Of a stretch of DNA of 64,000 nt, positions 20,055 to 29,753 are shown piece by piece. The position numbers and the translations under genes are program-made. The first letter of the stretch is position 1; every line of letters starts with the position of its first letter. The stretch comes from Streptosporangium album (GTDB lineage Bacteria; Actinomycetota; Actinomycetes; Streptosporangiales; Streptosporangiaceae), in assembly GCF_014203795.1 (NCBI RefSeq), contig NZ_JACHJU010000001.1, forward strand, positions 2,418,001 through 2,482,000, in the 5' to 3' direction. The notes beneath the pieces were generated by a model. The model had not been told where the DNA came from, searched no databases, and worked only from the letters and a program-made list of their open reading frames with translations.

Positions 20055-20855
20055 GTGACCTCTGCCATCACCCTTCTCACTGACTACGGCCTGGAGGACG
20101 GCTACGTCGCCGCCTGCCACGGTGTGATCGTCTCGATCTCGCCGGAGTCGCGGATCATCGACGTGTGCCATCTGGTCCCGTCCGGGGACGTACGGCGCGC
20201 CGCCGCGATCCTGACGCAGACGATCCCCTACTTGCCTCCCGGCGTGCACATCGCCGTGGTGGACCCCGGGGGCGGCTCACGCCGGGCGGTGGCGATCGAC
20301 GCGGGCAAGCACGTGTTCCTCGGCCCGGACAACGGCGTGCTGTCGTGGGCGGCCCATGCCTGCGGCGCGAAGACGGCCTACGAGCTGACCAACGAGGAGC
20401 TCTTCAGGAGACCGGTGTCGCCCACCTTCCACGGACGCGACATCTTCGCGCCGGTGGCGGCGCATCTGACGGTCGGGCACGGCCTGACGGAGCTGGGACC
20501 GGAGATCCCGATGGAGCGGCTGGTCTCGCTCCCCACGCCGACCTCGCTGGTGCGCGAGGGCATGGTGGAGGGCGAGGTGCTGTCGGTGGACCGTCACGGC
20601 AACACCCAGCTCTCGGTCGGTGCGGCCGACCTGGCCACGCTCGGGGTGCGGCCGGGCGCCACCCTGGTGGTCTGGCTGGGCAGGAGACAGATCTCGGTGC
20701 CCTTCAGGGAGACGTTCGCCGCGGTGCCTCCGGGCGACATGGTCGCCTTCGCCGACTCGGCGGGGCTGATCGCGCTGGCGGTCAACTCCGGTGACGCCGC
20801 CCAGCGCCTGGGACTCCCTCCGGGAGCCCATGTGCGGCTGTCCCTCGCCCCCTGA
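20055..20855 (+). CDS. SAM hydroxide adenosyltransferase (DUF62)
   Basis: 266 residues. This family hydrolyses S-adenosylmethionine to adenosine and methionine; the chlorinase and fluorinase are specialised members. LTDYGLEDGYVA and VVDPGGGS line the SAM site. FHGRDIFAPVAAHL is the DUF62 signature, with the His/Arg/Asp set that activates water. It lacks the loop features of the halogenases, so the hydrolase is the expected activity. GTG at 20055. It is divergent from the DUF3263 gene and not in an operon, so no halogenated product is implied. Confidence 0.9.
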   Translation: MTSAITLLTDYGLEDGYVAACHGVIVSISPESRIIDVCHLVPSGDVRRAAAILTQTIPYLPPGVHIAVVDPGGGSRRAVAIDAGKHVFLGPDNGVLSWAAHACGAKTAYELTNEELFRRPVSPTFHGRDIFAPVAAHLTVGHGLTELGPEIPMERLVSLPTPTSLVREGMVEGEVLSVDRHGNTQLSVGAADLATLGVRPGATLVVWLGRRQISVPFRETFAAVPPGDMVAFADSAGLIALAVNSGDAAQRLGLPPGAHVRLSLAP

Positions 20856-21111
20856 CCGGGGATCACCTGGCTGACCTGCGATGACGGGTCGGAGCGGAGA
20901 CGCGTCGGACGGGTGGAGCACAGCTCAGCCCCGCGGTCAACCAAGGTTCGCCATGCTCTTGGGGCACGATCATTACTGTTGGCCGACCATTCCGACACCA
21001 CTTTGAGGCATGTCGATGGATAGTCTCACTCCCGTTACTTTCAGTAGCCGCGCAAAAACGGACAGTTTCGGTCCACAAAATTGCCGCGGTTTCCTTTCGG
21101 GGGGAAAACCA

Positions 21112-21636
21112 ATGATTCGTCGTCTTCTCATCACCTCTGCGTGCGTCGGCATCGCCATCGTCGCACCGGCCGCCGCCGCGTCGGCAGCCACGTCCGCGAC
21201 CTCGTCGAAGGCCGCGACCTCGTCGAAGGCCGCCTGCTGCGGCGGCGGCATCGTCGCTCCCACGGCCGTCGTCGTTTCCAGCGCCTACTGCGCACCGACC
21301 GCCGTCGTCACCTCCGGTGTCTGCGGCGGCGGCGTCTACGGTGGCGGCATCTACGGTGGCGGCGTCTACGGTGGCGGCGTCTACGGCGGCGGCATCTACG
21401 GCGCCAACTGCTACGGCGGCGGCGTCTACGGTGGCGGCGTCTACGGCGTCGGCTACCGTCGCGGCTTCGGCGGCGGCTTCGGCGGCGGCTACGGCTACGG
21501 TGGCGGCCGCGGCTTCATCGGCAACGGCAACATCGTCAGCGGCGGCAGCGGCTTCGGCCACGGCGTCGGCGTCGGCGGCCTCGTCGGCATCGGCGGCATC
21601 AACGCCAACGTCCTCGGCAGCCAGATCGGCGGGTAA
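21112..21636 (+). CDS. Secreted Gly/Tyr-rich repeat protein
   Basis: 174 residues: signal peptide (1-26, MIRRLLITSACVGIAIVAP, cleavage near SAAT), a Ser/Thr/Lys-rich spacer, then a low-complexity region of GGGVYGGG and GGGIYGGG repeats with cysteines at its start (CCGGG, YCAP, VCGGG, NCYGG), and a Gly-rich end (GGINANVLGSQIGG). The repeat DNA is regular 12-bp units (GGCGTCTACGGT-like, 21329-21445). ATG at 21112 with GGGGGGA seven bases ahead. Exported, structural or surface-coating roles are possible. It is not a chaplin or rodlin by sequence. Function unknown. Confidence 0.85.
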   Translation: MIRRLLITSACVGIAIVAPAAAASAATSATSSKAATSSKAACCGGGIVAPTAVVVSSAYCAPTAVVTSGVCGGGVYGGGIYGGGVYGGGVYGGGIYGANCYGGGVYGGGVYGVGYRRGFGGGFGGGYGYGGGRGFIGNGNIVSGGSGFGHGVGVGGLVGIGGINANVLGSQIGG

Positions 21637-21664
21637 CCGCAGTAGGTAGCAGGTAGTAACAAGC

Positions 21665-21711
21665 AGGAGGGTGCCGCTTCCACACGTCACGTGTGGAGGC
21701 GGCACCCTCCT
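21665..21711. terminator. Bidirectional terminator hairpin
   Basis: A 22-bp stem with one wobble (21665-21686 with 21690-21711) around a 3-nt loop, between the convergent Gly/Tyr-rich gene and the dppF-type gene. There is no T run in either direction. It is 29 nt past one stop and 31 nt from the other. Confidence 0.85.
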
Positions 21712-21741
21712 GCGTTCTCGGGCCTTTCGTGTCCGGCCCTC

Positions 21742-22755
21742 CTACACGTGCACCACGTCGTGGGTCTCGGCGAAGTGGCAGGCGCTCGCGTGCGCGGTGC
21801 CCGGCCGGATCTCCAGCAGCGGCTCCTGTTCGGCGCAGATGTCCTGCGCCTTCCAGCACCTGGTGCGGAACCGGCACCCCGACGGCGGGTTGGCCGGCGA
21901 CGGCGGGTCACCCTGGAGGATGATCCGCTCACGCCGCTCCCGGCCGTCCGGGTCGGGCACCGGCACCGCCGACAGCAGCGCCTGGGTGTAGGGGTGGGCC
22001 GGGCGGTCGTAGATCTCGGTGTCCTTGCCGAGCTCGACCATCTTGCCCAGATACATCACCCCGACCCGGTCGGAGATGTGGCGGACCACCGACAGGTCGT
22101 GGGCGATGAAGATGTAGGCGAGGCCGAACTCGTCCTGCAGCCGCTCCAGCAGGTTGATGACCTGGGCCTGGATCGACACGTCGAGCGCGGACACCGGCTC
22201 GTCGCAGACGATGATCTCGGGCTGGAGCGCCAGACCTCGGGCGATGCCGATGCGCTGGCGCTGACCGCCGGAGAACTGGTGCGGGTAGCGGTTGATGTGG
22301 TCGGGGTTGAGGCCCACGACCTCCAGCAGTTCCTGCACCTTGCGGCGGCGGTCCCCCTTGGGGGCGACCTCGCTGTGGATCTCGTACGGCTCGCCGATGA
22401 TGTCACCCACGGTCATCCGGGGGTTCAGCGAGGTGTACGGGTCCTGCATGACCATCTGGATGTTGCGGCGGACCCGCTTGAGCTCGGCCCCCCTGGCCTG
22501 GGCGATCTCCCGGCCGTTGATCTTCACCGAGCCGGAGGTCGGCCGCTCCAGTGCCATCAGGACCTTGGCCAGCGTGGACTTGCCACAGCCGGACTCGCCC
22601 ACGATGCCGAGCGTCTCACCGCGCCGCAGGTCGAAGGAGACCCCGTCCACGGCCTTGATCGCGCCGACCTGCTTCTTCATGACGATGCCCTGGCTCAGCG
22701 GGAAGTGCTTGACCAGGTCGCGGACCTCAAGGATCGGCTCACCCGTGGCTGCCAT
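21742..22755 (-). CDS. dppF: Dipeptide/oligopeptide ABC transporter ATPase (DppF/OppF type)
   Basis: 337 residues. Walker A is GESGCGKS, the signature is FSGGQRQR, Walker B is [12 protein letters not shown], and the H-loop is in IFIAHDLSV. The C-terminal oligopeptide-transporter domain carries [12 protein letters not shown] and the Cys cluster GCRFRTRC...C. It energises peptide uptake with the DppD-type subunit. ATG at 22755, overlapping the previous gene's end (22739) by 17 bp, so they are translationally coupled. It is the last gene of the five-gene operon, followed by the hairpin at 21665. Confidence 0.93.
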   Translation of the reverse strand: MAATGEPILEVRDLVKHFPLSQGIVMKKQVGAIKAVDGVSFDLRRGETLGIVGESGCGKSTLAKVLMALERPTSGSVKINGREIAQARGAELKRVRRNIQMVMQDPYTSLNPRMTVGDIIGEPYEIHSEVAPKGDRRRKVQELLEVVGLNPDHINRYPHQFSGGQRQRIGIARGLALQPEIIVCDEPVSALDVSIQAQVINLLERLQDEFGLAYIFIAHDLSVVRHISDRVGVMYLGKMVELGKDTEIYDRPAHPYTQALLSAVPVPDPDGRERRERIILQGDPPSPANPPSGCRFRTRCWKAQDICAEQEPLLEIRPGTAHASACHFAETHDVVHV

Positions 22756-23776
22756 CGAGGACCTCCCTCCAGTAGTGACATGCACTGCTGCGCGTCGGGC
22801 CGATCTCGTAGAGAGGCGGCGCCTCGGTGACGCAGTTGTCCTGACGGTAGGGGCACCGGGGGTGGAAAGCACAGCCCGAGGGCATCGCCAGCAGGTTCGG
22901 CGGCATGCCCTTGATGGCGTACAGTTCCTGGCCCTTCTGGTCGACCCGGGGGATCGAGTCCAGCAGCCCCTTGGCGTACGGATGGGCCGGTGCCCGGTAG
23001 ATGTCGTGCACGAGGGCGTTCTCCACGATCCGCCCGCCGTACATGACCGCGATCTTGTCGGCGACGTCGGCCACCACGCCGAGGTCGTGGGTGATGAGGA
23101 TCAGGCCCATGTTGCTCTCGCGCTGCAACTCGGCGAGGAGCTCCATGATCTGCGCCTGCACCGTCACGTCGAGCGCGGTGGTCGGCTCGTCGGCGATCAG
23201 CACCTCCGGGTCGAGCGCGATCGACATCGCGATCATGATGCGCTGGCGCATGCCGCCGGAGAACTGGTGCGGGTAGTCGTGCACCCGCTGCTTCGCGCCG
23301 GGGATGCGGACCCGGTCCATCAGCTCGATGGCCTTCTTCTCGGCCTCGCGCCGGGAGACCCCCCGGTGCACCCGGAACATCTCACCGATCTGCGCCCCCA
23401 CGGTGAACACCGGGTTGAGCGCGGACAGCGCGTCCTGGAAGATCATCGCGATCCGCTGCCCGCGGACCTGGGACCGGGCGTCCTCCGACAGCCTGAGCAG
23501 GTCCGTGCCCCGGAAGCGGATCTCGCCCCGGGGAACGCGGGCCGGCGGCATGTCGAGAATGCCCATGATCGCTTGCGCGGTCACCGACTTGCCGGAGCCC
23601 GACTCGCCGAGCACCGCGAGCGTCTCGCCGGGGTTGAGCGAGTAGCTGACCCCGTTGACCGCCTTGACGACGCCCTGCCTGGTGACGAACTCCACGTGCA
23701 GGTCGTCGACGGCGAGCAGGGGCTCGTCGCCCAGGGCTCCCCCGGCCGGCAACACCGACGTTGACGTCTTCTTCAC
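22739..23776 (-). CDS. dppD: Dipeptide/oligopeptide ABC transporter ATPase (DppD/OppD type)
   Basis: 345 residues. Walker A is GESGSGKS, the signature FSGGMRQR, Walker [13 protein letters not shown], and the H-loop ILITHDLGV. The C-terminal cluster GCAFHPRC...C matches the oligopeptide-type regulatory domain. It forms the heterodimeric motor with DppF. The ATG at 23776 lies 11 bp after the DppC-type stop, which fits one transcript. Confidence 0.93.
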   Translation of the reverse strand: MKKTSTSVLPAGGALGDEPLLAVDDLHVEFVTRQGVVKAVNGVSYSLNPGETLAVLGESGSGKSVTAQAIMGILDMPPARVPRGEIRFRGTDLLRLSEDARSQVRGQRIAMIFQDALSALNPVFTVGAQIGEMFRVHRGVSRREAEKKAIELMDRVRIPGAKQRVHDYPHQFSGGMRQRIMIAMSIALDPEVLIADEPTTALDVTVQAQIMELLAELQRESNMGLILITHDLGVVADVADKIAVMYGGRIVENALVHDIYRAPAHPYAKGLLDSIPRVDQKGQELYAIKGMPPNLLAMPSGCAFHPRCPYRQDNCVTEAPPLYEIGPTRSSACHYWREVLDGSHG

Positions 23777-23787
23777 AGGTCCCTTCC

Positions 23788-24705
23788 CTACCGCAGCTTC
23801 GGGTCGAGGGCGTCGCGGACCGCGTCGCCCAGCATGATGAAGGCCAGCACGGTCAGGCTCAGGAACAGCGCCGGGAAGAGCAGCGGTCCCGGAGCCTCCA
23901 GGAAGCGCTCACGGGCATCGGCGATCATGAGTCCCCACGAGATGTCCGGAGAGCGCAGGCCCACGCCGAGGAACGACAGACCGGCCTCGGCGGCGATGAA
24001 CGTGCCCAGGTTGATCGTGGCGACCACGATCACGGGCGCGAGGGCGTTCGGCAGGATGTGCCGGAACATGATCCGCGGCGCGGAGGCGCCGAGCGCCCGG
24101 GCCGCGAGCACGTAGTCCTGGCCCTTGGCGGTGATCACCGCGGCCCGCATGATGCGGAAGGTCATCGGCCAGGTCAGCACCGCCAGCGCCAGCATGACGG
24201 TCCAGACGTTGCCCGTGCGGAAGACGGCCAGGATGAGCAGGGCGCCCAGGATCGACGGGATCGCGAAGAAGACCTCGGTGATCCGGGAGAACAGGGTGTC
24301 CACCGCGCCGCCCTTGAACCCCGCGAAGAGGCCGAGCAGTCCGCCGACCACCGCGGTGACGATCGTGGTCGACAGGCCGACCACGATCGAGTTTCGGGCG
24401 CCGTAGACCGTGCGGGCGTAGACGTCGCAGCCGAGGTTGTCGGTGCCGAACCAGTGGGCGCCGCTCATGCCCTTGCGGGCGTCGGCGAGCTGGCAGTTCG
24501 CGGCGTTGAACGGGTCCACCGAGGTGAAGAGCCAGGGAAGCACCGCCATGACGAGGAAGATGCCGATGAGCACGGCGGAGCCGATGAAGAGCGGGCGGCG
24601 GCGCAGGTCGTGCCAGGCGTCTCCCCACAGGCTCGCGGCCTTCTCGGGCCGGGCCTTCCTGCCGTGCTTGGCGCGCCCGGCGGACGGGGCAAGGGTGTCA
24701 CTCAT
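23788..24705 (-). CDS. dppC: Peptide ABC transporter permease (DppC type)
   Basis: 305 residues, an inner-membrane permease. The N-terminal tail is cytoplasmic, LFIGSAVLIGIFLVMAVLPW is the first helix, a long extracytoplasmic loop contains the Cys pair (CQLADARKG, GCDVYA) near residues 90-115, and further helices follow. The EAA motif region (EAGLSFLGVGL) that docks with the ATPase is near 255. It overlaps the DppB-type gene by 8 bp, so the two are translationally coupled. Confidence 0.92.
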   Translation of the reverse strand: MSDTLAPSAGRAKHGRKARPEKAASLWGDAWHDLRRRPLFIGSAVLIGIFLVMAVLPWLFTSVDPFNAANCQLADARKGMSGAHWFGTDNLGCDVYARTVYGARNSIVVGLSTTIVTAVVGGLLGLFAGFKGGAVDTLFSRITEVFFAIPSILGALLILAVFRTGNVWTVMLALAVLTWPMTFRIMRAAVITAKGQDYVLAARALGASAPRIMFRHILPNALAPVIVVATINLGTFIAAEAGLSFLGVGLRSPDISWGLMIADARERFLEAPGPLLFPALFLSLTVLAFIMLGDAVRDALDPKLR

Positions 24706-25627
24706 AGCGGATCCTCGGGTCGAGCACGGCGTAGAGCAGGTCGACGACCAGGTTGGCCAGGATGTAGATCAGCACCAGCACCGTCACGATGCCGACGACC
24801 ACGGACTGTTCGCGCAGGTAGACCGAACTGAACAGCTGCTGGCCGATGCCGGGCAGGTTGAAGATCGTCTCAGTGATCACCGCGCCGCCCATCAACGTGC
24901 CGAGGTCGGCGCCCAGATAGGTGATCAGCGGGATCAGCGCGTTGCGCAGCGCGTGCCGGCCGACGACCCGGCGCCGGGGCAGGCCCTTGGCCACCGCGGT
25001 GCGGATGTAGTCGGCGCGCAGGGTCTCCACCAGGCTGGTCCGGGTGAGCCGGGTGAGATAGGCGATCGACACCCCGGCGAGCACGAAGCCGGGCAGCAGG
25101 TAGCTGCGCCAGCCCTCCGCCACGCCCGCGACGGGGAAGAAGTCGACGCCCAGCTTCACTCCCAGGAGCAGCTGGAGCACGAAGCCGGTGACCAGCGTGG
25201 GGACCGAGATCAGCACCAGCGTGGACGCGAGAACCAGCGAGTCCTGGGCCTTGCCGTGGCGCAGCGCCGCGTAGAGGCCGAGGCCGACGCCGATGATCGC
25301 CTCCATGACCAGCGCCATCAGGGCCAGGTTGATGGTCACCTGGAACTTGCCGGCCATGATGTCGGTGACCGGGATCCCGGCGAAGGTGGTGCCGAAGTCG
25401 CCGCGGAACAGGCCCACGAGGTAGTACCAGTACTGCACCAGGAACGGGTCGTTCAGGTGGTACTGCTCCCGCAGGATGGCCACGATGTTGGGGTCCATCC
25501 GCTTCTCGCCCGCCAGCGCCGCGATGGGGTCACCGGGCAGCGCGAAGACGATGGCGTAGATGAGCAGGGTGGCGCCCAGAAGAACAGGTATCGCCTGGAT
25601 AAGGCGCCTGATGATGTAACGGCTCAT
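24698..25627 (-). CDS. dppB: Peptide ABC transporter permease (DppB type)
   Basis: 309 residues. MSRYIIRRLIQAIPVLLGAT is the characteristic DppB/OppB N-terminus and first helix. The family loop (GDPIAALAGEKRMDP...) follows, then GDFGTTFAGIPV, five further helices and the EAA-type docking loop around residues 200-225. It pairs with the DppC-type permease. The ATG is at 25627. A 120-bp gap separates it from the binding-protein gene upstream, which may hold an attenuating hairpin, as is common between binding protein and membrane genes. Confidence 0.93.
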   Translation of the reverse strand: MSRYIIRRLIQAIPVLLGATLLIYAIVFALPGDPIAALAGEKRMDPNIVAILREQYHLNDPFLVQYWYYLVGLFRGDFGTTFAGIPVTDIMAGKFQVTINLALMALVMEAIIGVGLGLYAALRHGKAQDSLVLASTLVLISVPTLVTGFVLQLLLGVKLGVDFFPVAGVAEGWRSYLLPGFVLAGVSIAYLTRLTRTSLVETLRADYIRTAVAKGLPRRRVVGRHALRNALIPLITYLGADLGTLMGGAVITETIFNLPGIGQQLFSSVYLREQSVVVGIVTVLVLIYILANLVVDLLYAVLDPRIRYE

Positions 25628-25747
25628 TCAAGCCTCCCGTACATGCCTCGGGGCAGCCCCTCGCCAACCGGTTGGGGTGTGCGGTGCCGGGGGCTGCCCG
25701 AGGCAGTCCATGGGGCCGGACGCATGCGTCCGGCCCACAGCCATCCG

Positions 25748-27379
25748 TCAGGCGACCTTCTCGACCTGGGCCCACTCGACCTGGTTGAGGAGGTTGATCT
25801 TAACGCCCTTGACATGCTGAGAGAAGGCCGCGTTGATCCGGTAGAAGTACACCGGGATGTACGGCAGATCCTTGATCAGAATGTCGTCGGCCTGCTGGTA
25901 GAACTTCAGGCCGTCCTTCTGCGTCGCGGCGGCGTCGCCCTTCGCCAGGAGGCCGTCGAACTCCTTGTTGGACCAGCCGGCGTAGTTGGAGCCGGTCTTG
26001 ATCGCGACGGTCGAGAAGACCGGGGTCAGGTAGTTCTCCGCGGACGGGTAGTCGATCGCCCAGCCCATGCGGAACATGCCGCTGTAGGTCTTCGCGTCGA
26101 GCTCGTCGAGGATCGCGGCGAACTTCTCGAACGGCTTCACCGAGACCTGGACGTCGAGGTTGGCGCGGAGGTTGTTGGCGACGGCCTCGATCCACTCCTT
26201 GTGCGGACCGTCGGAGTTGTAGCCCAGCTCCAGCGTCTTCGGGCCGTTCGCGGCGGCGTACTGCGCCTTGGCCTTGGCGGGGTCGTAGGTGCAGACCGCG
26301 CAGGCGCCCTGGCGGTAGCCGTCGAGCAGCGGGTTGATGAAGTCGTCGGCCGGGGCGCGGGTGCCCGAGAAGACCATGTCGGCGATCGTCTTGCGGTCGA
26401 TGGCCATGGAGATGGCCTCGCGGATCCTGATGTCCGAGTAGATCTTGTTGTACTGCAGCGGGAAACCGATGTAGCCGACGCCGGCGTCGGCCTGGTCGAT
26501 GTAGCGCTCGCCGAGCTCGGCCTTGGCGCTGGCGACCGCCGAGGGAGGCAGCGAGTCGTGGATGTCCAGGTTGCCGGCACGCAGGTCGTTGAACGCCGTC
26601 TCGGCGCTCGTGTAGAGCTTGAACTGCAGCTTGTCGAACTTCGGCTTCTCCCCGGGGAACTTGTCGTACCGGGTCAGATCGATCGTCTGGGAGGTGCCCT
26701 TGTTGTAGGGCGCGTCCATCTTGAAGTAGCCCTGCCCGACCGGCTGCTTGGCGTACGCATCGGTGATCTTTCCGTCGTCACCGAAGGCGGCCTTGGGCAG
26801 CGGGTAGAACGCCGTGTAGCCCAGCATCGTCTTGAACTGCGAGAACGGCTTGGTCAGGGTGACCTTGAAGGTGGTGTCGTCGACGGCCTTCAGGCCCTTC
26901 ATCTCCTTGGTGGAGACGGTCTTGCCCTCGCCCGGGTTCAGGTCGGCCCAGCCCTCGACGCGGCTGAAGAAGCCGTTGGCGCCCTGGGCGTTGTCCTGGT
27001 TGGCGGCGTAGTTCCACGCGTCGACATAGTTCTGCGCGGTCAGCGGCGTGCCGGCGTCGTCCTGCCAGCTGTAGCCCGGCTTGAGCTTGATCGTCCACAC
27101 CTTGTTGTCGGTCGTCTTGATCGACTCGGCGACGTCGTTGACGACCTGCTTGTTCTCGTCATAGCTCACCAGCGGGGCGAAGACGGCGCCCAGCACCTCG
27201 GCACCCTCGGACTCGGTGGTGTCACCGGGGTAGAAGAGCTTCTGCGGCTCACCGAGCTCCATGCGCACGGGCTGGCCGGCCGCCGCCCCACCGGTGGAGC
27301 TCTCGCCGCCGCACGCGGCCAGCCCGAGAGCGAGCAGTGCGGTACCAGCGATGATCCGTGCGCCGTTAGTAACGCGCAT
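25748..27379 (-). CDS. dppA: Peptide ABC transporter substrate-binding lipoprotein (family 5)
   Basis: 543 residues. The signal peptide has the lipobox LAAC (Cys about residue 22), so it is lipid-anchored outside the membrane. The body is the family-5 fold, with VWTIKLKPGYSW, GTPLTAQNYVDAWNY (signature), IRIREAISMAIDR and LPYIPVYFY. It captures di- or oligopeptides (or other ligands of this family, such as nickel chelates or sugars) and delivers them to DppBC. ATG at 27379 with AAGGGAGG before it. It is the first gene of the operon and the one most heavily expressed in such systems. Ligand specificity cannot be told from sequence by eye. Confidence 0.92.
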   Translation of the reverse strand: MRVTNGARIIAGTALLALGLAACGGESSTGGAAAGQPVRMELGEPQKLFYPGDTTESEGAEVLGAVFAPLVSYDENKQVVNDVAESIKTTDNKVWTIKLKPGYSWQDDAGTPLTAQNYVDAWNYAANQDNAQGANGFFSRVEGWADLNPGEGKTVSTKEMKGLKAVDDTTFKVTLTKPFSQFKTMLGYTAFYPLPKAAFGDDGKITDAYAKQPVGQGYFKMDAPYNKGTSQTIDLTRYDKFPGEKPKFDKLQFKLYTSAETAFNDLRAGNLDIHDSLPPSAVASAKAELGERYIDQADAGVGYIGFPLQYNKIYSDIRIREAISMAIDRKTIADMVFSGTRAPADDFINPLLDGYRQGACAVCTYDPAKAKAQYAAANGPKTLELGYNSDGPHKEWIEAVANNLRANLDVQVSVKPFEKFAAILDELDAKTYSGMFRMGWAIDYPSAENYLTPVFSTVAIKTGSNYAGWSNKEFDGLLAKGDAAATQKDGLKFYQQADDILIKDLPYIPVYFYRINAAFSQHVKGVKINLLNQVEWAQVEKVA

Positions 27380-27885
27380 TGTGGTAATTCCTCCCTTTAC
27401 AGGTGGACGTCGCCAATGAGTTCCCGAAGCCTGGACAGCCAGGGGGGAGGATGTTGTGGTCCCCCTGTCCCCTCCGTCCCGGCCAAGGGGCTGACGCCAC
27501 ACCAGTCGGACGCGACTATTCCGCACTACTCCACATCGAAATGTCTCTGTGATGTTGCAGTTCGGTCACGCGGATGCCAGTTAGGTGCTATACGTCTACC
27601 AACTCGGCCGGCCCAAGCCCCCAGGAGGACCACAAGTGGACATAGGGGCCCATGTAGGGCGTGAACGGTCACGTCAAAATACCTCTCCACCGGCAGTGCT
27701 CGCGTCCTGTTGCCTGCAGATGGCTCCCACCTGGGCTAACGTTGACCCGGTCGCGGGGGGGCCGGAGGTTCGTCGACGAAACACACAATTGCCCTGGAAC
27801 CTCTTCCGTGGAGATCCCGTCCAATGTGTGCGGCGGAGCACCGCCGGAAGCACTTCAACCACTCGCATCCAATAGAGTCCTTGCC
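27380..27885. other. Divergent promoter region between the peptide and polysaccharide transporters
   Basis: About 500 bp with no convincing gene. It must carry the minus-strand promoter of the peptide operon and the plus-strand promoter of the Wzm-type gene. A short hairpin (GTGCGGCGG/CCGCCG, 27827-27848) lies about 40 bp before the Wzm-type start. I could not identify promoter hexamers with confidence. Confidence 0.35.
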
Positions 27886-28827
27886 ATGAGCCAGCCGGAA
27901 TCCGCGATCGCGGACGCCCAGGCGGGCGGCCCGAGTAACGGCACCCCAGACAAGGGGCAAGAGCCGCTGGCCAAGCTCGCCGAGCGTTACGGACTTCGGC
28001 GTGCCATCGCACGCCCCAGTCTGCCCGTCTACCTGCGCCAGTTGTGGGAACGACGGCACTTCGTCATGACCTACGCGACCTCGCGTAACGTCTCGAAGTA
28101 CAGCAACTCAGCCATGGGCCAGCTCTGGCAGGTCCTCACCCCGCTGCTCAACGCGGCCATCTACTTCCTGATGTTCGGCCTGATCCTCGGCGCGAGCAAG
28201 GGCATCGAGCACTATCCCGCGTTCCTCATCACCGGGATGTTCGTCTTCACCTACACCCAGCGCTCGGTGAGCAGCGGCGCCAAGGCGATCTCCGGCAACC
28301 TGTCGATGATCCGCGCGCTGCACTTCCCCCGCGCGGCACTCCCGCTCGCCTACACGATCCAGGAGTTCCAGCAGCTCCTGATCTCGATGGGCGTGCTGGC
28401 CGTGCTGGTGCTGATCATCGGCGAACCGATCACCTGGTTCTGGCTGCTGGTCCCGGTCGCCCTACTGCTGCAGACGATGTTCAACATCGGCGCCAGCCTG
28501 GTGCTGGCCCGCGTCGGCGCCACCGCCCGCGACCTGAACCAGCTCCTGCCGTTCATCACGCGCACCTGGCTCTACGCCTCCGGCGTCTTCTTCTCGATCC
28601 AGGACAAGATCGTCGTACAGGCTCACCTGCCCCAGTGGGTCGCCGACCTCATGTATGCCAATCCCGCCGCCGCCTACATCGAGCTGATGCGTGACCTGCT
28701 CATGCAGTCGCATGACGTGCAGCCGTCGGCGTGGGTTTGGTCCGTCTGCATATTCTGGGCCGTGTTCGCCCTGATCGGCGGCTTCTGGTACTTCTGGCGA
28801 GCCGAGGAGAAGTACGGCCGTGGCTGA
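27886..28827 (+). CDS. ABC-2 type polysaccharide export permease (Wzm/TagG-like)
   Basis: 313 residues. After an N-terminal cytoplasmic stretch of about 70 residues (with the ABC-2 amphipathic helix RNVSKYSNSAMGQLW), six membrane segments follow: AAIYFLMFGLILGA, FLITGMFVFTY, LLISMGVLAVLVL, WFWLLVPVALLL and others. This layout exports undecaprenyl- or decaprenyl-linked polymers (O-antigen, teichoic acid, or the mycobacterial galactan). ATG at 27886. It overlaps the ATPase gene by 8 bp. No glycosyltransferase genes are nearby, so the polymer is unknown; a cell-wall glycan is the inference. Confidence 0.88.
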   Translation: MSQPESAIADAQAGGPSNGTPDKGQEPLAKLAERYGLRRAIARPSLPVYLRQLWERRHFVMTYATSRNVSKYSNSAMGQLWQVLTPLLNAAIYFLMFGLILGASKGIEHYPAFLITGMFVFTYTQRSVSSGAKAISGNLSMIRALHFPRAALPLAYTIQEFQQLLISMGVLAVLVLIIGEPITWFWLLVPVALLLQTMFNIGASLVLARVGATARDLNQLLPFITRTWLYASGVFFSIQDKIVVQAHLPQWVADLMYANPAAAYIELMRDLLMQSHDVQPSAWVWSVCIFWAVFALIGGFWYFWRAEEKYGRG

Positions 28828-29674
28828 GTTGACCGAGGAGCTGCCCCAAGTGAAGGCTGAGGAACCCGGCGTCCCGAGCACGGACGTCAGGGTGCACCCC
28901 AACCCGGAACCCGTCGGCAACAGCCGTACGGGCACTCCGACGGTCATCGTGGACGACCTGCACATCATCTACCGCGTGTACGGCGCGGCCACCGAGGCTG
29001 AGAAGGGTAACGCGGCCAACGCCCTCATGCGCCTGGTCAAGCGCCAGGGCCGGCCGCAGATGAAGGAGGTCCACGCCGTCCGGGGCGTCTCCTTCGTGGC
29101 CCAGCACGGCGACGCCATCGGCATCATCGGCCGCAACGGCTCCGGCAAGTCCACCCTGCTGCGCGCCATCGCCGGGCTCCTGCCCCCGCACTCGGGCGCC
29201 GTCTACACCGACGGCCAGCCCTCCCTGCTGGGCGTCAACGCCGCGCTGATGCGCGAGCTCACCGGCGAGCGCAACATCGTGCTCGGCTGCTACGCGATGG
29301 GCATGAACCCCAAGCAGGTGAAGGAGAAGTACGAGGAGATCGTCGACTTCTCCGGCATCGGCGAGTTCGTGCAGTTCCCCATGTCCACCTACTCCTCCGG
29401 CATGGGTGCCCGCCTCCGCTTCGCCATCGCCTCCGCCAAGGCCCACGACGTGCTCCTCATCGACGAGGCCCTGGCGACCGGCGACCGCGACTTCAAGCGC
29501 AAGAGTCAGGAACGGATCAAGAAGATGCGCGACGAGGCCGGCACGGTCTTCCTGGTCGCGCACAACCTCGACGTGATCGAGGAGACCTGCAACCGGGTGA
29601 TCTGGCTGCACAAGGGAAAGATCAAGATGGATGGCGACCCGAAGGCGGTGCTCGCCGCCTACAACAACGTCTGA
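28820..29674 (+). CDS. ABC transporter ATPase for polysaccharide export (Wzt/TagH-like)
   Basis: 284 residues. An N-terminal ~40 residues form a disordered acidic extension. Walker A is GRNGSGKS, the signature is YSSGMGARL (polysaccharide-type, weaker than LSGGQ), Walker [12 protein letters not shown] and H-loop FLVAHNLDV. There is no C-terminal carbohydrate-binding domain, unlike long Wzt, so it resembles the short ATPases that export galactan or teichoic acids. GTG at 28820, coupled to the permease. This pair has two genes only, typical of actinomycete cell-wall glycan exporters. Confidence 0.9.
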   Translation: MAELTEELPQVKAEEPGVPSTDVRVHPNPEPVGNSRTGTPTVIVDDLHIIYRVYGAATEAEKGNAANALMRLVKRQGRPQMKEVHAVRGVSFVAQHGDAIGIIGRNGSGKSTLLRAIAGLLPPHSGAVYTDGQPSLLGVNAALMRELTGERNIVLGCYAMGMNPKQVKEKYEEIVDFSGIGEFVQFPMSTYSSGMGARLRFAIASAKAHDVLLIDEALATGDRDFKRKSQERIKKMRDEAGTVFLVAHNLDVIEETCNRVIWLHKGKIKMDGDPKAVLAAYNNV

Positions 29675-29753
29675 GACGCCTCTTACCGCTATAACCGCCG
29701 GCGGCGGGGCAGGATGGGAGCGACCGACAAGCCACTCCCATTGGAGACGAACC

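Noticed and set aside
20055..20855. Fluorinase or chlorinase for a halogenated product
   Set aside because: The sequence fits the ordinary SAM-hydrolysing DUF62 enzymes and no halometabolite genes are near.
24437..27664. A 1,075-codon open frame on the plus strand
   Set aside because: Antisense to the peptide-transport permeases and binding protein, all of which have clear family motifs and ribosome sites.
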